Positions 44,902 to 54,564 are shown, numbered from the stretch's first letter. The stretch is DNA of 57,650 bases from Alphaproteobacteria bacterium (GCA_017993335.1 JAGOMX010000007.1:1-57650); one strand, 5' to 3'. Numbers and translations: made by a program. The notes: a model not told the origin generated them from the sequence alone.

Positions 44902-45303
44902 GTGGAGCGTATTAAATTAATTGATTTTGCAAAAATAACAGATCATAGAGGATCTATTAGTTTTGGCGAGGTAGGAAAAGAGATACCTTTTGAAATCAAA
45001 AGGATTTATTATTTATACGATACTCCAGATGGTTCTGTAAGAGGTGCGCATGCACACAAAAATCTACAGCAAATTGTCTTGCCTATAGCAGGATCTTTTG
45101 ATTTTTTGCTAGACGATGGGAAGCAAAAAAAACTGTTTAAATTGGATAAGCCATGGCAGGGTCTTTATATACCCTCCATGATATGGCGTGATATAATGAA
45201 TTTTTCAACTAGAAGCGTATGCTTAGTTTTAGCATCGGCACACTATGATGAGTCAGATTACTATAAGGATTATCAGGAGTTTATGGATGCTGTTACAAAA
45301 TAA
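44902..45303 (+). CDS. fdtA: dTDP-4-oxo-6-deoxyglucose 3,4-ketoisomerase (FdtA/QdtA type)
   Basis: 133-residue cupin of the WxcM-like family. It moves the keto group of dTDP-4-keto-6-deoxyglucose from C4 to C3. Visible landmarks are DHRGSISFGEV, KRIYYLYDTPDGSVRGAHAHK with the metal/active-site His residues, and a C-terminal WRDIMNFS segment. The start is GTG. Whether it makes the fuco (FdtA) or quinovo (QdtA) product cannot be decided from sequence. It is the first gene of the polysaccharide cluster and overlaps the aminotransferase gene. Confidence 0.88.
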   Translation: MERIKLIDFAKITDHRGSISFGEVGKEIPFEIKRIYYLYDTPDGSVRGAHAHKNLQQIVLPIAGSFDFLLDDGKQKKLFKLDKPWQGLYIPSMIWRDIMNFSTRSVCLVLASAHYDESDYYKDYQEFMDAVTK

Positions 45304-46423
45304 GTCTGAGACAAGTTTACACTTTCCATTTTTAGACTTGGCTGCGGGATATCTCGAGCTTAAACATGAATTAGATGCTGCATACCAAAGGGTTATGGGG
45401 TTAGGAATGTATATTGGGGGGGCTGAAGTTGAAGCTTTCCAGCGAGAGTACGCAGTCTATTGTGGTGCTAAATATTGTGTTGGTATGGGTAATGGTCTTG
45501 ATGCATTGACTATCATTTTGCGTGCCTTAGGTATTGGCGATGGCGATGAAGTTATTGTTCCTACAAATACTTTTATTGCGACATGGCAAGCCGTTACCCA
45601 AGTCGGTGCGACTGTTGTTCCTGTTGAGCCTTGTGAAAAAACTTACAATATTGATCCTGAAAAAATTGTTGCGGCTATTACACCCAAGACAAAGGCGATA
45701 ATGCCTGTACACCTGTATGGACAGGTTGCTGCTATGGATGAAATTAATTCGATCGCAAATTCATACGGATTGCAGGTCGTTGAGGATGCAGCTCAATCTC
45801 AAGGGGCTGCGTTAAATCAACAAAAAGCTGGTACATTTGGTATTGCATCAGGGTTTAGTTTTTATCCAGGAAAAAATCTGGGAGCATTTGGTGATGCTGG
45901 TGCCGTTACAACAAACGATGAGATCCTTGCAGAAAAAATTGCAATGTTTGGAAATTATGGCTCAAAAATTAAATATAAGCACGAGATTATGGGTTTTAAC
46001 TCTCGGTTGGACCCATTGCAGGCAGCATTTTTGAGAGTAAAGATTAAATATTTAGATGAATGGAATGCCCGGCGTCAAAAAATTGCGTCTACTTATAATG
46101 CTGAATTGTGTGACGTAGATGGTCTCGTTCTTCCTTATGCGGAAAATCCAAGACAACATGTTTGGCATATGTATGTCGTTCGCGTTAAGGATAGGGCAGG
46201 ATTCCGTAGTCACTTAGAGATGTTAGGCGTGCCGACAGGGATACATTATCCTACCCCACCACATCTACAAGGTGCTTATGCTCATTTAGGATTAAAGCTT
46301 GGAGCTTTTCCTATCTCTGAGCAAATTCATAAGCAAGTTGTGAGTTTACCGATAGGACCCCATATGACAGAAGAAATGGTCGAAAAGGTTATAATGGCTG
46401 TAAGGAGCTATTATAATCTTTGA
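45287..46423 (+). CDS. fdtB: DegT/DnrJ/EryC1 sugar 3-aminotransferase (FdtB type)
   Basis: 378-residue PLP-dependent aminotransferase that would aminate C3 of the ketosugar made by the preceding enzyme. Landmarks: VGMGNGLDALTIILRALGIGDGDEV, the active-site EDAAQSQGA (Asp/Gln contacts to PLP) and the PLP lysine in SFYPGKNLGAFGDAGA. The start was set at ATG 45287 with AGGAG 7 nt upstream, giving a 17-bp overlap with fdtA. The longer frame is unlikely. Confidence 0.9.
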   Translation: MLLQNKSETSLHFPFLDLAAGYLELKHELDAAYQRVMGLGMYIGGAEVEAFQREYAVYCGAKYCVGMGNGLDALTIILRALGIGDGDEVIVPTNTFIATWQAVTQVGATVVPVEPCEKTYNIDPEKIVAAITPKTKAIMPVHLYGQVAAMDEINSIANSYGLQVVEDAAQSQGAALNQQKAGTFGIASGFSFYPGKNLGAFGDAGAVTTNDEILAEKIAMFGNYGSKIKYKHEIMGFNSRLDPLQAAFLRVKIKYLDEWNARRQKIASTYNAELCDVDGLVLPYAENPRQHVWHMYVVRVKDRAGFRSHLEMLGVPTGIHYPTPPHLQGAYAHLGLKLGAFPISEQIHKQVVSLPIGPHMTEEMVEKVIMAVRSYYNL

Positions 46424-46575
46424 TAAGTATATAAGTTTGAATTATTTATTTTAATGAATTTATCAATTTGATGTTATCCATGATTAAATATTTGTTTTTT
46501 TTTGTTTTTTGTTAGATTATCTGCGTGTGGGTGAGCCACTTTTTTATGAAAATGTATAGTGAAAGGTTTTTAATT

Positions 46576-47109
46576 ATGAAAAAAATTGTTTTAATGGCTT
46601 CGGTCGTAGGGATTTCTCTTTCCTCAGGTCTCCTGATGGCGAGCAATGATCTTTCAGATCAAAGTATCCTTGATTTAGTGCGTGGTCGTTATTCAGGCCC
46701 ACTTGTTGTTCCAGGGAGAAATGGGGGACTTAGAATCATAAATGCACCATCTGCAAATAATGGGCAGCCTACAATTAATGGTTACGAATGTGTAGGCAAT
46801 ACGAGCTATGAGATGAGAAACAACCGAGTGGTCAGAGACGTTAATCAACGTCAAATTGTGTTTTCGATGTCGGATGGTACGCGTCAAATATTAGCTTTGA
46901 ATCGTGAAGATGATTTAGGTCAGGTATTATCTCGTGCAAGAAGAAATAATGCTCTAGGATTGCCTTTGGATTGGGTATCGTCCTCTCGTTATTGCGAACT
47001 TAATCCGGAGGTCTATCATTATGCTCAGGAGCGTAATATACCCTGGGATAATTATGCGATTGAACATTATAAAACTTGCGGAAAAAGGGACGGCCGTCTG
47101 TACAAGTAG
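46576..47109 (+). CDS. Secreted hypothetical protein inside the sugar cluster
   Basis: 177 residues with a signal peptide (about 1-23, cleavage after LMA). The start at ATG 46576 is supported by GAAAGG 9 nt upstream. The C-terminal 35 residues (LNPEV, then IEHYKTCGKRDGR) resemble the short NPDV ... HY...G..EGR motif found at the ends of many surface or glycan-linked proteins. Two Cys in the mature part. It is odd as an exported protein between fdtB and rmlB. Function unknown. Confidence 0.65.
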   Translation: MKKIVLMASVVGISLSSGLLMASNDLSDQSILDLVRGRYSGPLVVPGRNGGLRIINAPSANNGQPTINGYECVGNTSYEMRNNRVVRDVNQRQIVFSMSDGTRQILALNREDDLGQVLSRARRNNALGLPLDWVSSSRYCELNPEVYHYAQERNIPWDNYAIEHYKTCGKRDGRLYK

Positions 47110-47170
47110 TTTAAAAAAACAATACATAGAGGCGCCCTGTTCAAGGTGTCTCTATAGTAAGGGGGAAAAG

Positions 47171-48232
47171 ATGACGATCTTAGTTACAGGTGGTGCTGGT
47201 TTCATAGGGAGTAACTTTATATTAGATTGGTTCGCTATTCATAAGGAACCCGTAATTAATTTAGATAAACTTACCTATGCGGGTAATTTAAACAATCTGT
47301 CCTCTCTTAAAAATATAGGTATTTATACTTTTGTATGTGGAGACATAGCGGACGCAAGTCTAATCAGGCAGCTATTACAAGCGCACAAGCCTCGTGCTAT
47401 TATCAACTTTGCAGCAGAAAGTCATGTGGATAGATCCATTGCTTCGCCTGAAGATTTTATTCAAACTAACATTGTTGGTACATTCAGATTGCTGCAAGAA
47501 TCTCTTGCTTACTATTCTTCGCTATGTTCAGAAGATCAAAAAAAATTTCGATTTATCCATATTTCAACAGATGAAGTCTATGGATCTTTGGAACCTACGG
47601 ATCCTGCTTTTTCCGAATCGAACCGCTATATGCCCAATAGCCCCTATAGTGCCAGTAAAGCAGCTTCTGACCATTTAGTTCGATCTTATTATCATACCTA
47701 TCACTTGCCTGTAATTACGACGAACTGTTCTAATAATTATGGGCCATATCAATTTCCGGAAAAATTAATACCGTTAGTTATTAACAATGCCTTAAATGGT
47801 AAAGATTTGCCTATTTACGGCGATGGTTTGCAAATTCGCGATTGGCTTTATGTCAGTGATCATTGCAGCGCTATACGCAGAGTTCTTGAGGCCGGTTGTC
47901 CGGGTGAAATATACAATGTAGGTGGCCTTAATGAGAAAGCAAATATTGAAATCGTAAAAACTCTCTGTTCAATACTCGATGAACTTAAGCCCCGCCCGGA
48001 TGGACAAAGTTATATCAAACAAATTACTTATGTAAAGGATCGTGCTGGACACGATCGTCGTTATGCTATAGATGCTCGTAAAATAGAATCGGAGCTTGGA
48101 TGGGTGCCCAGCGAGACTTTTGAGACAGGCATCAGAAAAACTGTCCAGTGGTATTTAGATAGTTCTGCGTGGGTAAATAGCGTGACATCTGGTAGTTATA
48201 AGGACTGGATTGAAAAACAATACGCACTGTAG
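47171..48232 (+). CDS. rmlB: dTDP-glucose 4,6-dehydratase
   Basis: 353-residue short-chain dehydrogenase making dTDP-4-keto-6-deoxyglucose, the substrate of FdtA. NAD-binding GGAGFIGSNF, the ISTDEVYGSL motif, catalytic YSASK, and NCSNNYGPYQFPEKLIP are all typical. The start was set at ATG 47171 with AGGGGGAAAAG upstream; a frame 50 codons longer overlaps the previous gene and is not family sequence. RmlC and RmlD are absent here, so the product is not rhamnose at this locus. Confidence 0.95.
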   Translation: MTILVTGGAGFIGSNFILDWFAIHKEPVINLDKLTYAGNLNNLSSLKNIGIYTFVCGDIADASLIRQLLQAHKPRAIINFAAESHVDRSIASPEDFIQTNIVGTFRLLQESLAYYSSLCSEDQKKFRFIHISTDEVYGSLEPTDPAFSESNRYMPNSPYSASKAASDHLVRSYYHTYHLPVITTNCSNNYGPYQFPEKLIPLVINNALNGKDLPIYGDGLQIRDWLYVSDHCSAIRRVLEAGCPGEIYNVGGLNEKANIEIVKTLCSILDELKPRPDGQSYIKQITYVKDRAGHDRRYAIDARKIESELGWVPSETFETGIRKTVQWYLDSSAWVNSVTSGSYKDWIEKQYAL

Positions 48233-48323
48233 TGGATGTATTTAGGTCGCTGGTGTTATTATATAGATTTATTTTCGAAAAAAATGTACAAGATAATTAT
48301 ATTTAAAATGAGAGATTATTAAG

Positions 48324-49208
48324 ATGAAAGCAATATTGTTGGCAGGAGGGTTAGGTACTCGTCTGTATCCACTAACTTCCTATATTTCAAAGCAGTTGCT
48401 TCCTGTTTATGATAAGCCGGTTATATACTATCCTATGTCTACTCTGATGTTGGCGGGAATAAAAGAGGTTTTAATTATTTCGACTGCATCCGATATTCCT
48501 CACATTAAAAAATTATTTAGAGATGGTTCTCATCTAGGGATGCATATTGAATATGCCGTGCAAGAGTACCCGAAAGGTATAGCAGAAGCCTTTATTATTG
48601 GTGAAAAATTTATTGGTAATTCTAGTGTATGTCTTATTCTTGGAGATAATCTTTTTTTCTCTCAGGATTGGCATTTAAAATTGAGCAAGTTGTCTCAACT
48701 AAAAGAAGGCGCCCATGTTATGGCCTATCATGTGTCCAATCCTAAGGCATTCGGTGTCATCGAATTTGATAAGGATAATAAAGCTATCAGTTTGGAAGAA
48801 AAGCCACATAGTCCCAAATCTTCATGGGCTGTGCCGGGGTTGTATTTTTATGATAATCAGGTCGTGGAGATGGTAAAAAAGATAAAACCATCTGCGCGTG
48901 GAGAATTGGAAATCACGACACTTAACCAAATGTACATGGATAAAGGACAGCTCAAGGTTACCCCGCTGAGTCGAGGTGTGGCGTGGTTTGATCTAGGAAC
49001 ATTTGAAAACTTATTATCGGCGAGTACTTTTGTCCAAATTCTTGAGCAGAGACAGAACTTAAGATTGGCAGCGCTTGAGGAAATCGCGTATCGGTTAGAG
49101 TTTATTAACAAAGATCAATTTCGTGATCTTTATGCGGCTATGCCTAATTCGCCTTATCGTGTTTATCTAGAAGAAATCGATGCTGAACCATTACGATTAG
49201 CAGCTTAA
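48324..49208 (+). CDS. rmlA: Glucose-1-phosphate thymidylyltransferase
   Basis: 294-residue nucleotidyltransferase that makes dTDP-glucose. The N-terminal LAGGLGTRLYPLT, the SKQLLPVYDKP motif and LILGDNLFF are intact. Usually next to rmlB, as here. It begins 91 bp after rmlB and is followed 12 bp later by a methyltransferase gene. Confidence 0.96.
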   Translation: MKAILLAGGLGTRLYPLTSYISKQLLPVYDKPVIYYPMSTLMLAGIKEVLIISTASDIPHIKKLFRDGSHLGMHIEYAVQEYPKGIAEAFIIGEKFIGNSSVCLILGDNLFFSQDWHLKLSKLSQLKEGAHVMAYHVSNPKAFGVIEFDKDNKAISLEEKPHSPKSSWAVPGLYFYDNQVVEMVKKIKPSARGELEITTLNQMYMDKGQLKVTPLSRGVAWFDLGTFENLLSASTFVQILEQRQNLRLAALEEIAYRLEFINKDQFRDLYAAMPNSPYRVYLEEIDAEPLRLAA

Positions 49209-49220
49209 ATAGGTGTATTT

Positions 49221-49961
49221 ATGGATATTTTTCAGAATTTGAGTTTTGATAGATTTAAGGAATTAGCGCGAATGGAAGGCATTAGTGATGCTGAGCGTGT
49301 TGGATTTCCTACAAGTTATCGCCAAGGAAAAGAAATTGATATACTTAGTGATATTTTCTCGAAGCTTTCCAATCTCCATATGCGCCAGCAAAACTTTTTA
49401 GAAATAGGACCGGGGAGTAGCGCATTAACAGATTATCTTATTCAGCATTGTAAGGATCAAGATCACAAAATCACTTTTGTTGATTCTGAAGAAATGCTGA
49501 ATTTAATACCTTATGCAGACAATATGACGAAAATTTGTGCCTGTTTCCCTCGAGAGTATGAAGCTATTCGTAGTTATGGGCCTTATGATGCTATATTGAT
49601 TTATAGTGTGCTTCAATATCCATTTGCGGAAGGAAATGTCTGGGATTTTGTAGATAAGGCTTGTTCATTGCTTGCTCCAGGCGGACAGATTTTACTTGGA
49701 GACATCCCGAATATTTCAATGAGAAAACGATTTTTTGCCTCTGAAGCTGGTATAAAATGCCACCAAGAATTTACAAAAAAAAGTAATGATATACCGGAAG
49801 TGCACTTTAATGTGCCAGAACCTTCACATATGGACGATGGTTTTTTAATTGGCTTAATTAGCAGATTGAGAAACTTTGGTTTTCATGCTTTCTTAATGCC
49901 ACAAACGAAGGCTTTGCCTATGTCTAGCAGACGTGAAGATCTGCTGATTATAAAACCGTAA
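49221..49961 (+). CDS. SAM-dependent methyltransferase (polysaccharide cluster)
   Basis: 246-residue class I methyltransferase. The SAM-binding motif is LEIGPGSSALTDYL, followed by an acidic TFVDSEEML, then YDAILIYSVLQY and a LLAPGGQILLGD post-motif. It probably methylates a sugar or glycan end in the product of this cluster. It is 12 bp after rmlA and 9 bp before the acetyltransferase gene, clearly in the same operon. Confidence 0.8.
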   Translation: MDIFQNLSFDRFKELARMEGISDAERVGFPTSYRQGKEIDILSDIFSKLSNLHMRQQNFLEIGPGSSALTDYLIQHCKDQDHKITFVDSEEMLNLIPYADNMTKICACFPREYEAIRSYGPYDAILIYSVLQYPFAEGNVWDFVDKACSLLAPGGQILLGDIPNISMRKRFFASEAGIKCHQEFTKKSNDIPEVHFNVPEPSHMDDGFLIGLISRLRNFGFHAFLMPQTKALPMSSRREDLLIIKP

Positions 49962-49970
49962 GGAAAATAG

Positions 49971-50654
49971 ATGAAAAAACTTATTATAATTGGCGATTCA
50001 GCTTTTGCAGAAATAGCTTATGAATATTTTACGCATGACTCTGAATACGAAGTTGTGGGTTTTGCTGTTAGTAAGGCTTTTTTAAAGGTAGACAGTTTTT
50101 GTGGCTTACCCGTTGTTTGTTTTGAAGACATCGAGAAACACTTTCCTCCTTTAGATCATTCTGCTTTTGTTGCCTTAACCTATGGGGATATGAATCGTAA
50201 TCGGCAGTTTATGTATGAGCAAACAAAATCGAAAGGTTATGAGCTTGCTAGTTATATAAGTACGCGTGCATTTGTATGGCAGAATGTTCAGATGGGAGAC
50301 AATTGTTTTATTTTTGAAGACAATACGATTCAGCCTTTCGTTACAATTGGCCATAATACTATTTTGTGGAGTGGCAATCATATAGGCCATCACAGCAATA
50401 TTGGTAGCCACGTTTTTATTAGTTCCCATGTGGTCATATCGGGATTTGATAATGTGGGTGATAATTGTTTTATTGGGGTAAACTCAACGCTCGTGAATAA
50501 TATTGATTTAGGTTCGGATACGTGGGTGGGGCCTAGCTGCACTGTCACTAGAAATACGGAAAGTGGTTCATTTTTTAAACCTTGCAGCAGCACGCCAAGT
50601 GATGTAACGTCTTACCGATTTTTCCGAATAGAACAAGATCGTAAGGTATGCTAG
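49971..50654 (+). CDS. Left-handed beta-helix sugar acetyltransferase (NeuD/PglD-like)
   Basis: 227 residues. An N-terminal Rossmann-like pocket (KKLIIIGDSAFAEIAYEYF) is followed by hexapeptide repeats (VQMGDNCFIFEDNTIQPFVTIG, then IGSHVFISSHVVISG) and a C-terminal cap. In this setting it would N-acetylate the 3-amino sugar made by FdtA/FdtB to give dTDP-Fuc3NAc or Qui3NAc. The candidate catalytic His lies in GNHIGHHSNIG. O-acetylation of another sugar is the alternative. Confidence 0.82.
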   Translation: MKKLIIIGDSAFAEIAYEYFTHDSEYEVVGFAVSKAFLKVDSFCGLPVVCFEDIEKHFPPLDHSAFVALTYGDMNRNRQFMYEQTKSKGYELASYISTRAFVWQNVQMGDNCFIFEDNTIQPFVTIGHNTILWSGNHIGHHSNIGSHVFISSHVVISGFDNVGDNCFIGVNSTLVNNIDLGSDTWVGPSCTVTRNTESGSFFKPCSSTPSDVTSYRFFRIEQDRKVC

Positions 50655-51623
50655 GTGATTAAAGTATTAAAATACCAAGATACAGATCGTGATGCATGGA
50701 ATGCTTTTATAGATAATAGCATTAATGGAACTTTTTTGCATAATAGATCCTACATGGAATATCATAAGGATCGTTTTGTTGACCATTCTCTTATGATATA
50801 CAATGATAAATCCGACTTGATTGCAGTTCTTCCCGGTAATAAGCATGGGGATACTTTTTTTTCACATCAGGGTCTAACTTATGGTGGGTTAGTTCATTCT
50901 ATAAACCTATTGACGCCTGAAATAGTTGATATTTTTGATTCCATATGTTCTTATCTTATTGAGGATGGATTCCAACAATTTAATTATAAAAGCATCCCGA
51001 GACAGTATTATAAATGTATCCATGATGGTGATCATTATGCCTTGTTTTTGAAGAATGCGGTATTGTCTCGTCGGGATGTTTATTCAGTTATTGATTTGAA
51101 TAATCCTGCTGTTCCTTGCTATGGAAGTCAGCGCAAGCGAGCTATAAAGAAGGCTTTAAAAAAAGATTTATTCGTTATTCAGAATAAGGATGTGGGGCCA
51201 TTCTATAATGTGCTTGCGGATGTTTTATATGAAAGACACCAAGTGCGTCCTACTCATACGGCTGATGAGTTGCGTTATCTAATGAATTTGTTTCCCCATA
51301 ATATTTGTGTTTTTGAATGCCATGAGAATGATAGCATTCTTGCGGGAGTTATCGTGTATCAAACAGATAATGTTGTGCATGCGCAATATATTGCAAACTC
51401 TGCTGAAGGACAGGATTGCGGTGCGCTGGATTTCCTATTCGATTATTTGATAGAGATTTTTAGGCCAACCCACCAATATTTTAGTTTCGGAATTTCGAAC
51501 GAGGACAACGGAAGAATTCTCAATCGTGGCCTTATAAATCAAAAAGAGGGATTCGGTGCAAGATCTTACGCACACGATCACTATATGTTGAAACTAAATA
51601 ACTCTGTAATGTATGAAAAATGA
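50655..51623 (+). CDS. FemAB/GNAT-like acyltransferase
   Basis: 322 residues with a GNAT-type fold as in the FemAB group. Pattern: an N-terminal FLHNRSYMEYHKDRF, a central basic helix (KRAIKKALKK) and a C-terminal block with the IVYQTDNVVHAQYIANS and YFSFGISNEDNGRILN segments seen in glycan-cluster acyltransferases. The start is GTG, directly after the previous stop. It might transfer an amino acid or acyl group to the glycan. Substrate unknown. Confidence 0.7.
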   Translation: MIKVLKYQDTDRDAWNAFIDNSINGTFLHNRSYMEYHKDRFVDHSLMIYNDKSDLIAVLPGNKHGDTFFSHQGLTYGGLVHSINLLTPEIVDIFDSICSYLIEDGFQQFNYKSIPRQYYKCIHDGDHYALFLKNAVLSRRDVYSVIDLNNPAVPCYGSQRKRAIKKALKKDLFVIQNKDVGPFYNVLADVLYERHQVRPTHTADELRYLMNLFPHNICVFECHENDSILAGVIVYQTDNVVHAQYIANSAEGQDCGALDFLFDYLIEIFRPTHQYFSFGISNEDNGRILNRGLINQKEGFGARSYAHDHYMLKLNNSVMYEK

Positions 51624-53017
51624 TGCGTATTATTTATAGCTTTAAAAAATACAAAAATATCGCAATATCTTATATTTTATTCGAACTAATTTATTTTTTC
51701 GATTTATTGGATGTAACAAGTAAATTATTTGATCGTATAAATTCGAATAAATTAAAGTTTGATTTTGTGCGTTATAAAATATTTAAGAAAATTGATGTTA
51801 AGGAGACAGTGCTTGTTCTTGACCGAGTAGTGTATGTGGTTTCTGCTAATCGAAAAATAGATATACTCCCTCTACAAAGTCAAGGCGTCGTTGGTTTCCA
51901 GGTTAATAGTGTTTACAAGGACTTTGATCAAAAAAATATTAAAATAGAAGCAAGAATTACGTCAGAAAGTTTAGTTGTAGGGCATGACGCGCATCCAAAA
52001 GGCTCTTTTCAAGAACGATCCAGCATGGATTTACATGGTTATACTGTTGAACATGTTCGTATTATAGGAAACTTACAAGTTGTTAAAGGTAATGAGCTTT
52101 TAGTTTTTGATTCACATCATGACCCTGAAAATCAAGCGATAGGAAGTCAATTTGTTCCTGTGTCAATAGATAATTTTAAAACCGTTTTGTGTAAGGTTTC
52201 CGATAAAAAGACGACTCATTTGTGTGATGGTATCCTTTTAACCTCAAAAGCTTCTGCAAATTTCTTTCATTTTATTTACGAAGATCTTTCTCGTTTTATG
52301 CAATTGGAGGAGATGTTAAAAAATGATAAGTTGCCTGTATATGTAGTCAATGATATGCCTGTGCAGCATTATCAAGCTTTGAGGGGTCTTATAGATTTTA
52401 ATCGCGTAATATTGATCGATCGAAATACGCCATACGCCATGGATAAACTTTACGGGGCACAAATTCCTGTGAACCTTTCAGAAGATATTCAATTAAAAGG
52501 TGAGGCGCGCTTCTCTTTATGCCCAGAGCATATTCTCTATATGAGAAATAAATTACTAGAGGCAAATCAAGAGCGTGATTTGATTGAGAAAAAATTTCCT
52601 AAAAGAATATATTTAAAGCGCAAGAGTAGGCATGTAACAAATCATTATGAATTAGCTCAATTGTTAAAAAAATATGATATAGTTCCGACAGACACTGCAA
52701 AATTAAGTTTTAAAGAACAAGTTAATTTATTTACCAATGCCGATCTTATATTAGGGGCGGCAGGTGCTGGATTATCAAATATTATTTTCTGTAAGCCTGA
52801 AACCCAGATTATTGTTCTTAATTCAGATCGACATCATGATAATTGTGTGTTTTCAACACTTGCGTATATAAGTAAGCTTAGGTATAACATGGTATTGGGT
52901 CCACCTTTATATAAGCAAGACTGTATGATGGATTTCGTTGTAGGCCCAATGTTTAGTTATATGTCTCCATTTAGTATCAATATAAAAGAATTAGAAAAAT
53001 TATTAAAAGTGAGTTGA
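51620..53017 (+). CDS. Glycosyltransferase family 61 protein
   Basis: 465 residues. The C-terminal half is a GT61 (DUF563) domain: NFFHFIYEDLSRF, KRIYLKRKSR, then LILGAAGAGLSNIIFCKPETQIIVL. The N-terminal hydrophobic start is weak. Base composition is markedly more AT-rich than the housekeeping genes, suggesting the cluster was acquired. It overlaps the preceding gene by 4 bp (ATGA). Confidence 0.85.
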   Translation: MMRIIYSFKKYKNIAISYILFELIYFFDLLDVTSKLFDRINSNKLKFDFVRYKIFKKIDVKETVLVLDRVVYVVSANRKIDILPLQSQGVVGFQVNSVYKDFDQKNIKIEARITSESLVVGHDAHPKGSFQERSSMDLHGYTVEHVRIIGNLQVVKGNELLVFDSHHDPENQAIGSQFVPVSIDNFKTVLCKVSDKKTTHLCDGILLTSKASANFFHFIYEDLSRFMQLEEMLKNDKLPVYVVNDMPVQHYQALRGLIDFNRVILIDRNTPYAMDKLYGAQIPVNLSEDIQLKGEARFSLCPEHILYMRNKLLEANQERDLIEKKFPKRIYLKRKSRHVTNHYELAQLLKKYDIVPTDTAKLSFKEQVNLFTNADLILGAAGAGLSNIIFCKPETQIIVLNSDRHHDNCVFSTLAYISKLRYNMVLGPPLYKQDCMMDFVVGPMFSYMSPFSINIKELEKLLKVS

Positions 53018-53020
53018 TTT

Positions 53021-53779
53021 ATGCACATAATCCTTGAGAACGTTTCCTTAAAATTTCATATTGCCAGGATTCATGAAAATTTGAGAACCTTTATTGTTAA
53101 TCTATTTCGACCGGCAGCAAGAGAGAGCTTTAACAAAAATAAATTTTTAACCGCACTAAATGACGTCTCTTTCTCTCTAAAAGAAGGAGATCGCCTTGGC
53201 GTTATAGGTTCCAATGGATCGGGTAAAACGACTCTTTTGAGATTGATTGCGGGTATATATTCGCCGATGTCAGGAAAAATCTCAATAAAGGGAAATGTAA
53301 CAAGTTTCTTGAGTATAACGAACGGTTCTCATCCGGATCTTACGGGTTATGAGGCGATTATGTCTCAACTTTTGCTGGTGGGTCTTAGTAAATCAGAGAT
53401 AAGAGAATTAACACCAAAAATTGCGGAATTTTCTGAACTTGGTCACTTCCTGAATGCGCCCATAAAGAACTATTCTTCGGGCATGGGGATGCGCCTTTGC
53501 TTTTCTATTATGACCAGTATAAATTCAGAAATTCTTGTAATGGATGAATGGTTGAGTACAGGTGATATTTACTTTATTAACAAAGCGAATAAACGCATTG
53601 CAGATATGGTTGATAGATCAAAAATTTTAGTTCTTGCTTCTCATGATTTAGATCTTATGCAAAATACGTGTAACAAAGTGGTTTGGTTGGAGCGTGGAAA
53701 AATAGAGATGTTTGGTCCGAGCGCAGAAGTGATTCGTGCCTATAAGCAATCTGCAAAGGATATTCAAAATGCAGCTTAA
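53021..53779 (+). CDS. wzt: Polysaccharide-export ABC transporter ATPase (Wzt/KpsT type)
   Basis: 252-residue nucleotide-binding protein. Walker A is GSNGSGKT, the signature is YSSGMGMRL, and the Walker B region is LVMDEWLSTGD, a subfamily variant typical for polysaccharide ABC export. It lacks the C-terminal glycan-binding domain of O9a-type Wzt (usual length over 400). Export would thus not depend on recognising a terminal cap in that way. It overlaps the permease gene by 11 bp. Confidence 0.92.
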   Translation: MHIILENVSLKFHIARIHENLRTFIVNLFRPAARESFNKNKFLTALNDVSFSLKEGDRLGVIGSNGSGKTTLLRLIAGIYSPMSGKISIKGNVTSFLSITNGSHPDLTGYEAIMSQLLLVGLSKSEIRELTPKIAEFSELGHFLNAPIKNYSSGMGMRLCFSIMTSINSEILVMDEWLSTGDIYFINKANKRIADMVDRSKILVLASHDLDLMQNTCNKVVWLERGKIEMFGPSAEVIRAYKQSAKDIQNAA

Positions 53780-54563
53780 TGCAAAATTCGAGAAGCTTAG
53801 TCGGCAAGAAATTAATAGATGGATCGTAACAACAGTTCATTTTTCTTTGCAAGAAATAAAACTAAGGTATAGAGGTTCATTTATGGGGCCTATGTGGATA
53901 GTGCTCAATACACTTATTCAAATTATTACAATCTGTGTGATATACCCTAAAGTATTTTCGGTGGATCGTGGCGAGTACGTGAAATGGATAGCTTGCGGAA
54001 TCATACCATGGCAGTTTATTGCTCTGTCAATCACGGAATCTTGTACGACATATGTAGCTTCTAGAGGAATTTATTCTAGCCAGAGCATACCCATGAGTTT
54101 TTTCGCGTATAAGCAGGTATTAACAAATGTGTTTATATTTCTTCATCAGATACCAACCTATCTGCTCATTGCGTTTTTATTTGATATCCCCATTACAATC
54201 GTTTCTTTTTTGAATTTAATGTTTGGTTTAGTGATAATTGCTTATATTATGTACCATATAACGCTGATATTAGGCGTATTTGCTGCTCGTTTTTCAGATG
54301 TATCTCAGATTATCGCAAATATGATGAATCTGGCATTCTTATTAACGCCGATTATATGGATTCCTAAGCTTGTATCTGGCAGCCACTATATGACGATGTT
54401 CAATCCATTGTTTTATTTTATAGATGTATTGCGTACGCCACTTTTGGGTGAAAACGTTGCATATCAGACATGGGGTGTGTTGTTTGCTATGGCCTTGATT
54501 ATAACACCGATAGCCAGGAAAATTTTTTCTAGCTATAGACAACAAATTATTTTTTGGGGGTAA
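53769..54563 (+). CDS. wzm: Polysaccharide-export ABC permease (Wzm type)
   Basis: 264-residue ABC-2 permease with about six transmembrane helices. Typical starts are REINRWIVTT and LRYRGSFMGPMWIVLN. The start was set at ATG 53769, with AAAGGA 9-10 nt upstream. With the preceding ATPase it would flip or export a lipid-linked glycan across the inner membrane. Confidence 0.9.
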   Translation: MQLNAKFEKLSRQEINRWIVTTVHFSLQEIKLRYRGSFMGPMWIVLNTLIQIITICVIYPKVFSVDRGEYVKWIACGIIPWQFIALSITESCTTYVASRGIYSSQSIPMSFFAYKQVLTNVFIFLHQIPTYLLIAFLFDIPITIVSFLNLMFGLVIIAYIMYHITLILGVFAARFSDVSQIIANMMNLAFLLTPIIWIPKLVSGSHYMTMFNPLFYFIDVLRTPLLGENVAYQTWGVLFAMALIITPIARKIFSSYRQQIIFWG

Positions 54564-54564
54564 A

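Noticed and set aside
47021-47170. 50-codon N-terminal extension of RmlB
   Set aside because: It overlaps the end of the previous gene, has no family similarity, and the ATG at 47171 has a strong ribosome binding site.
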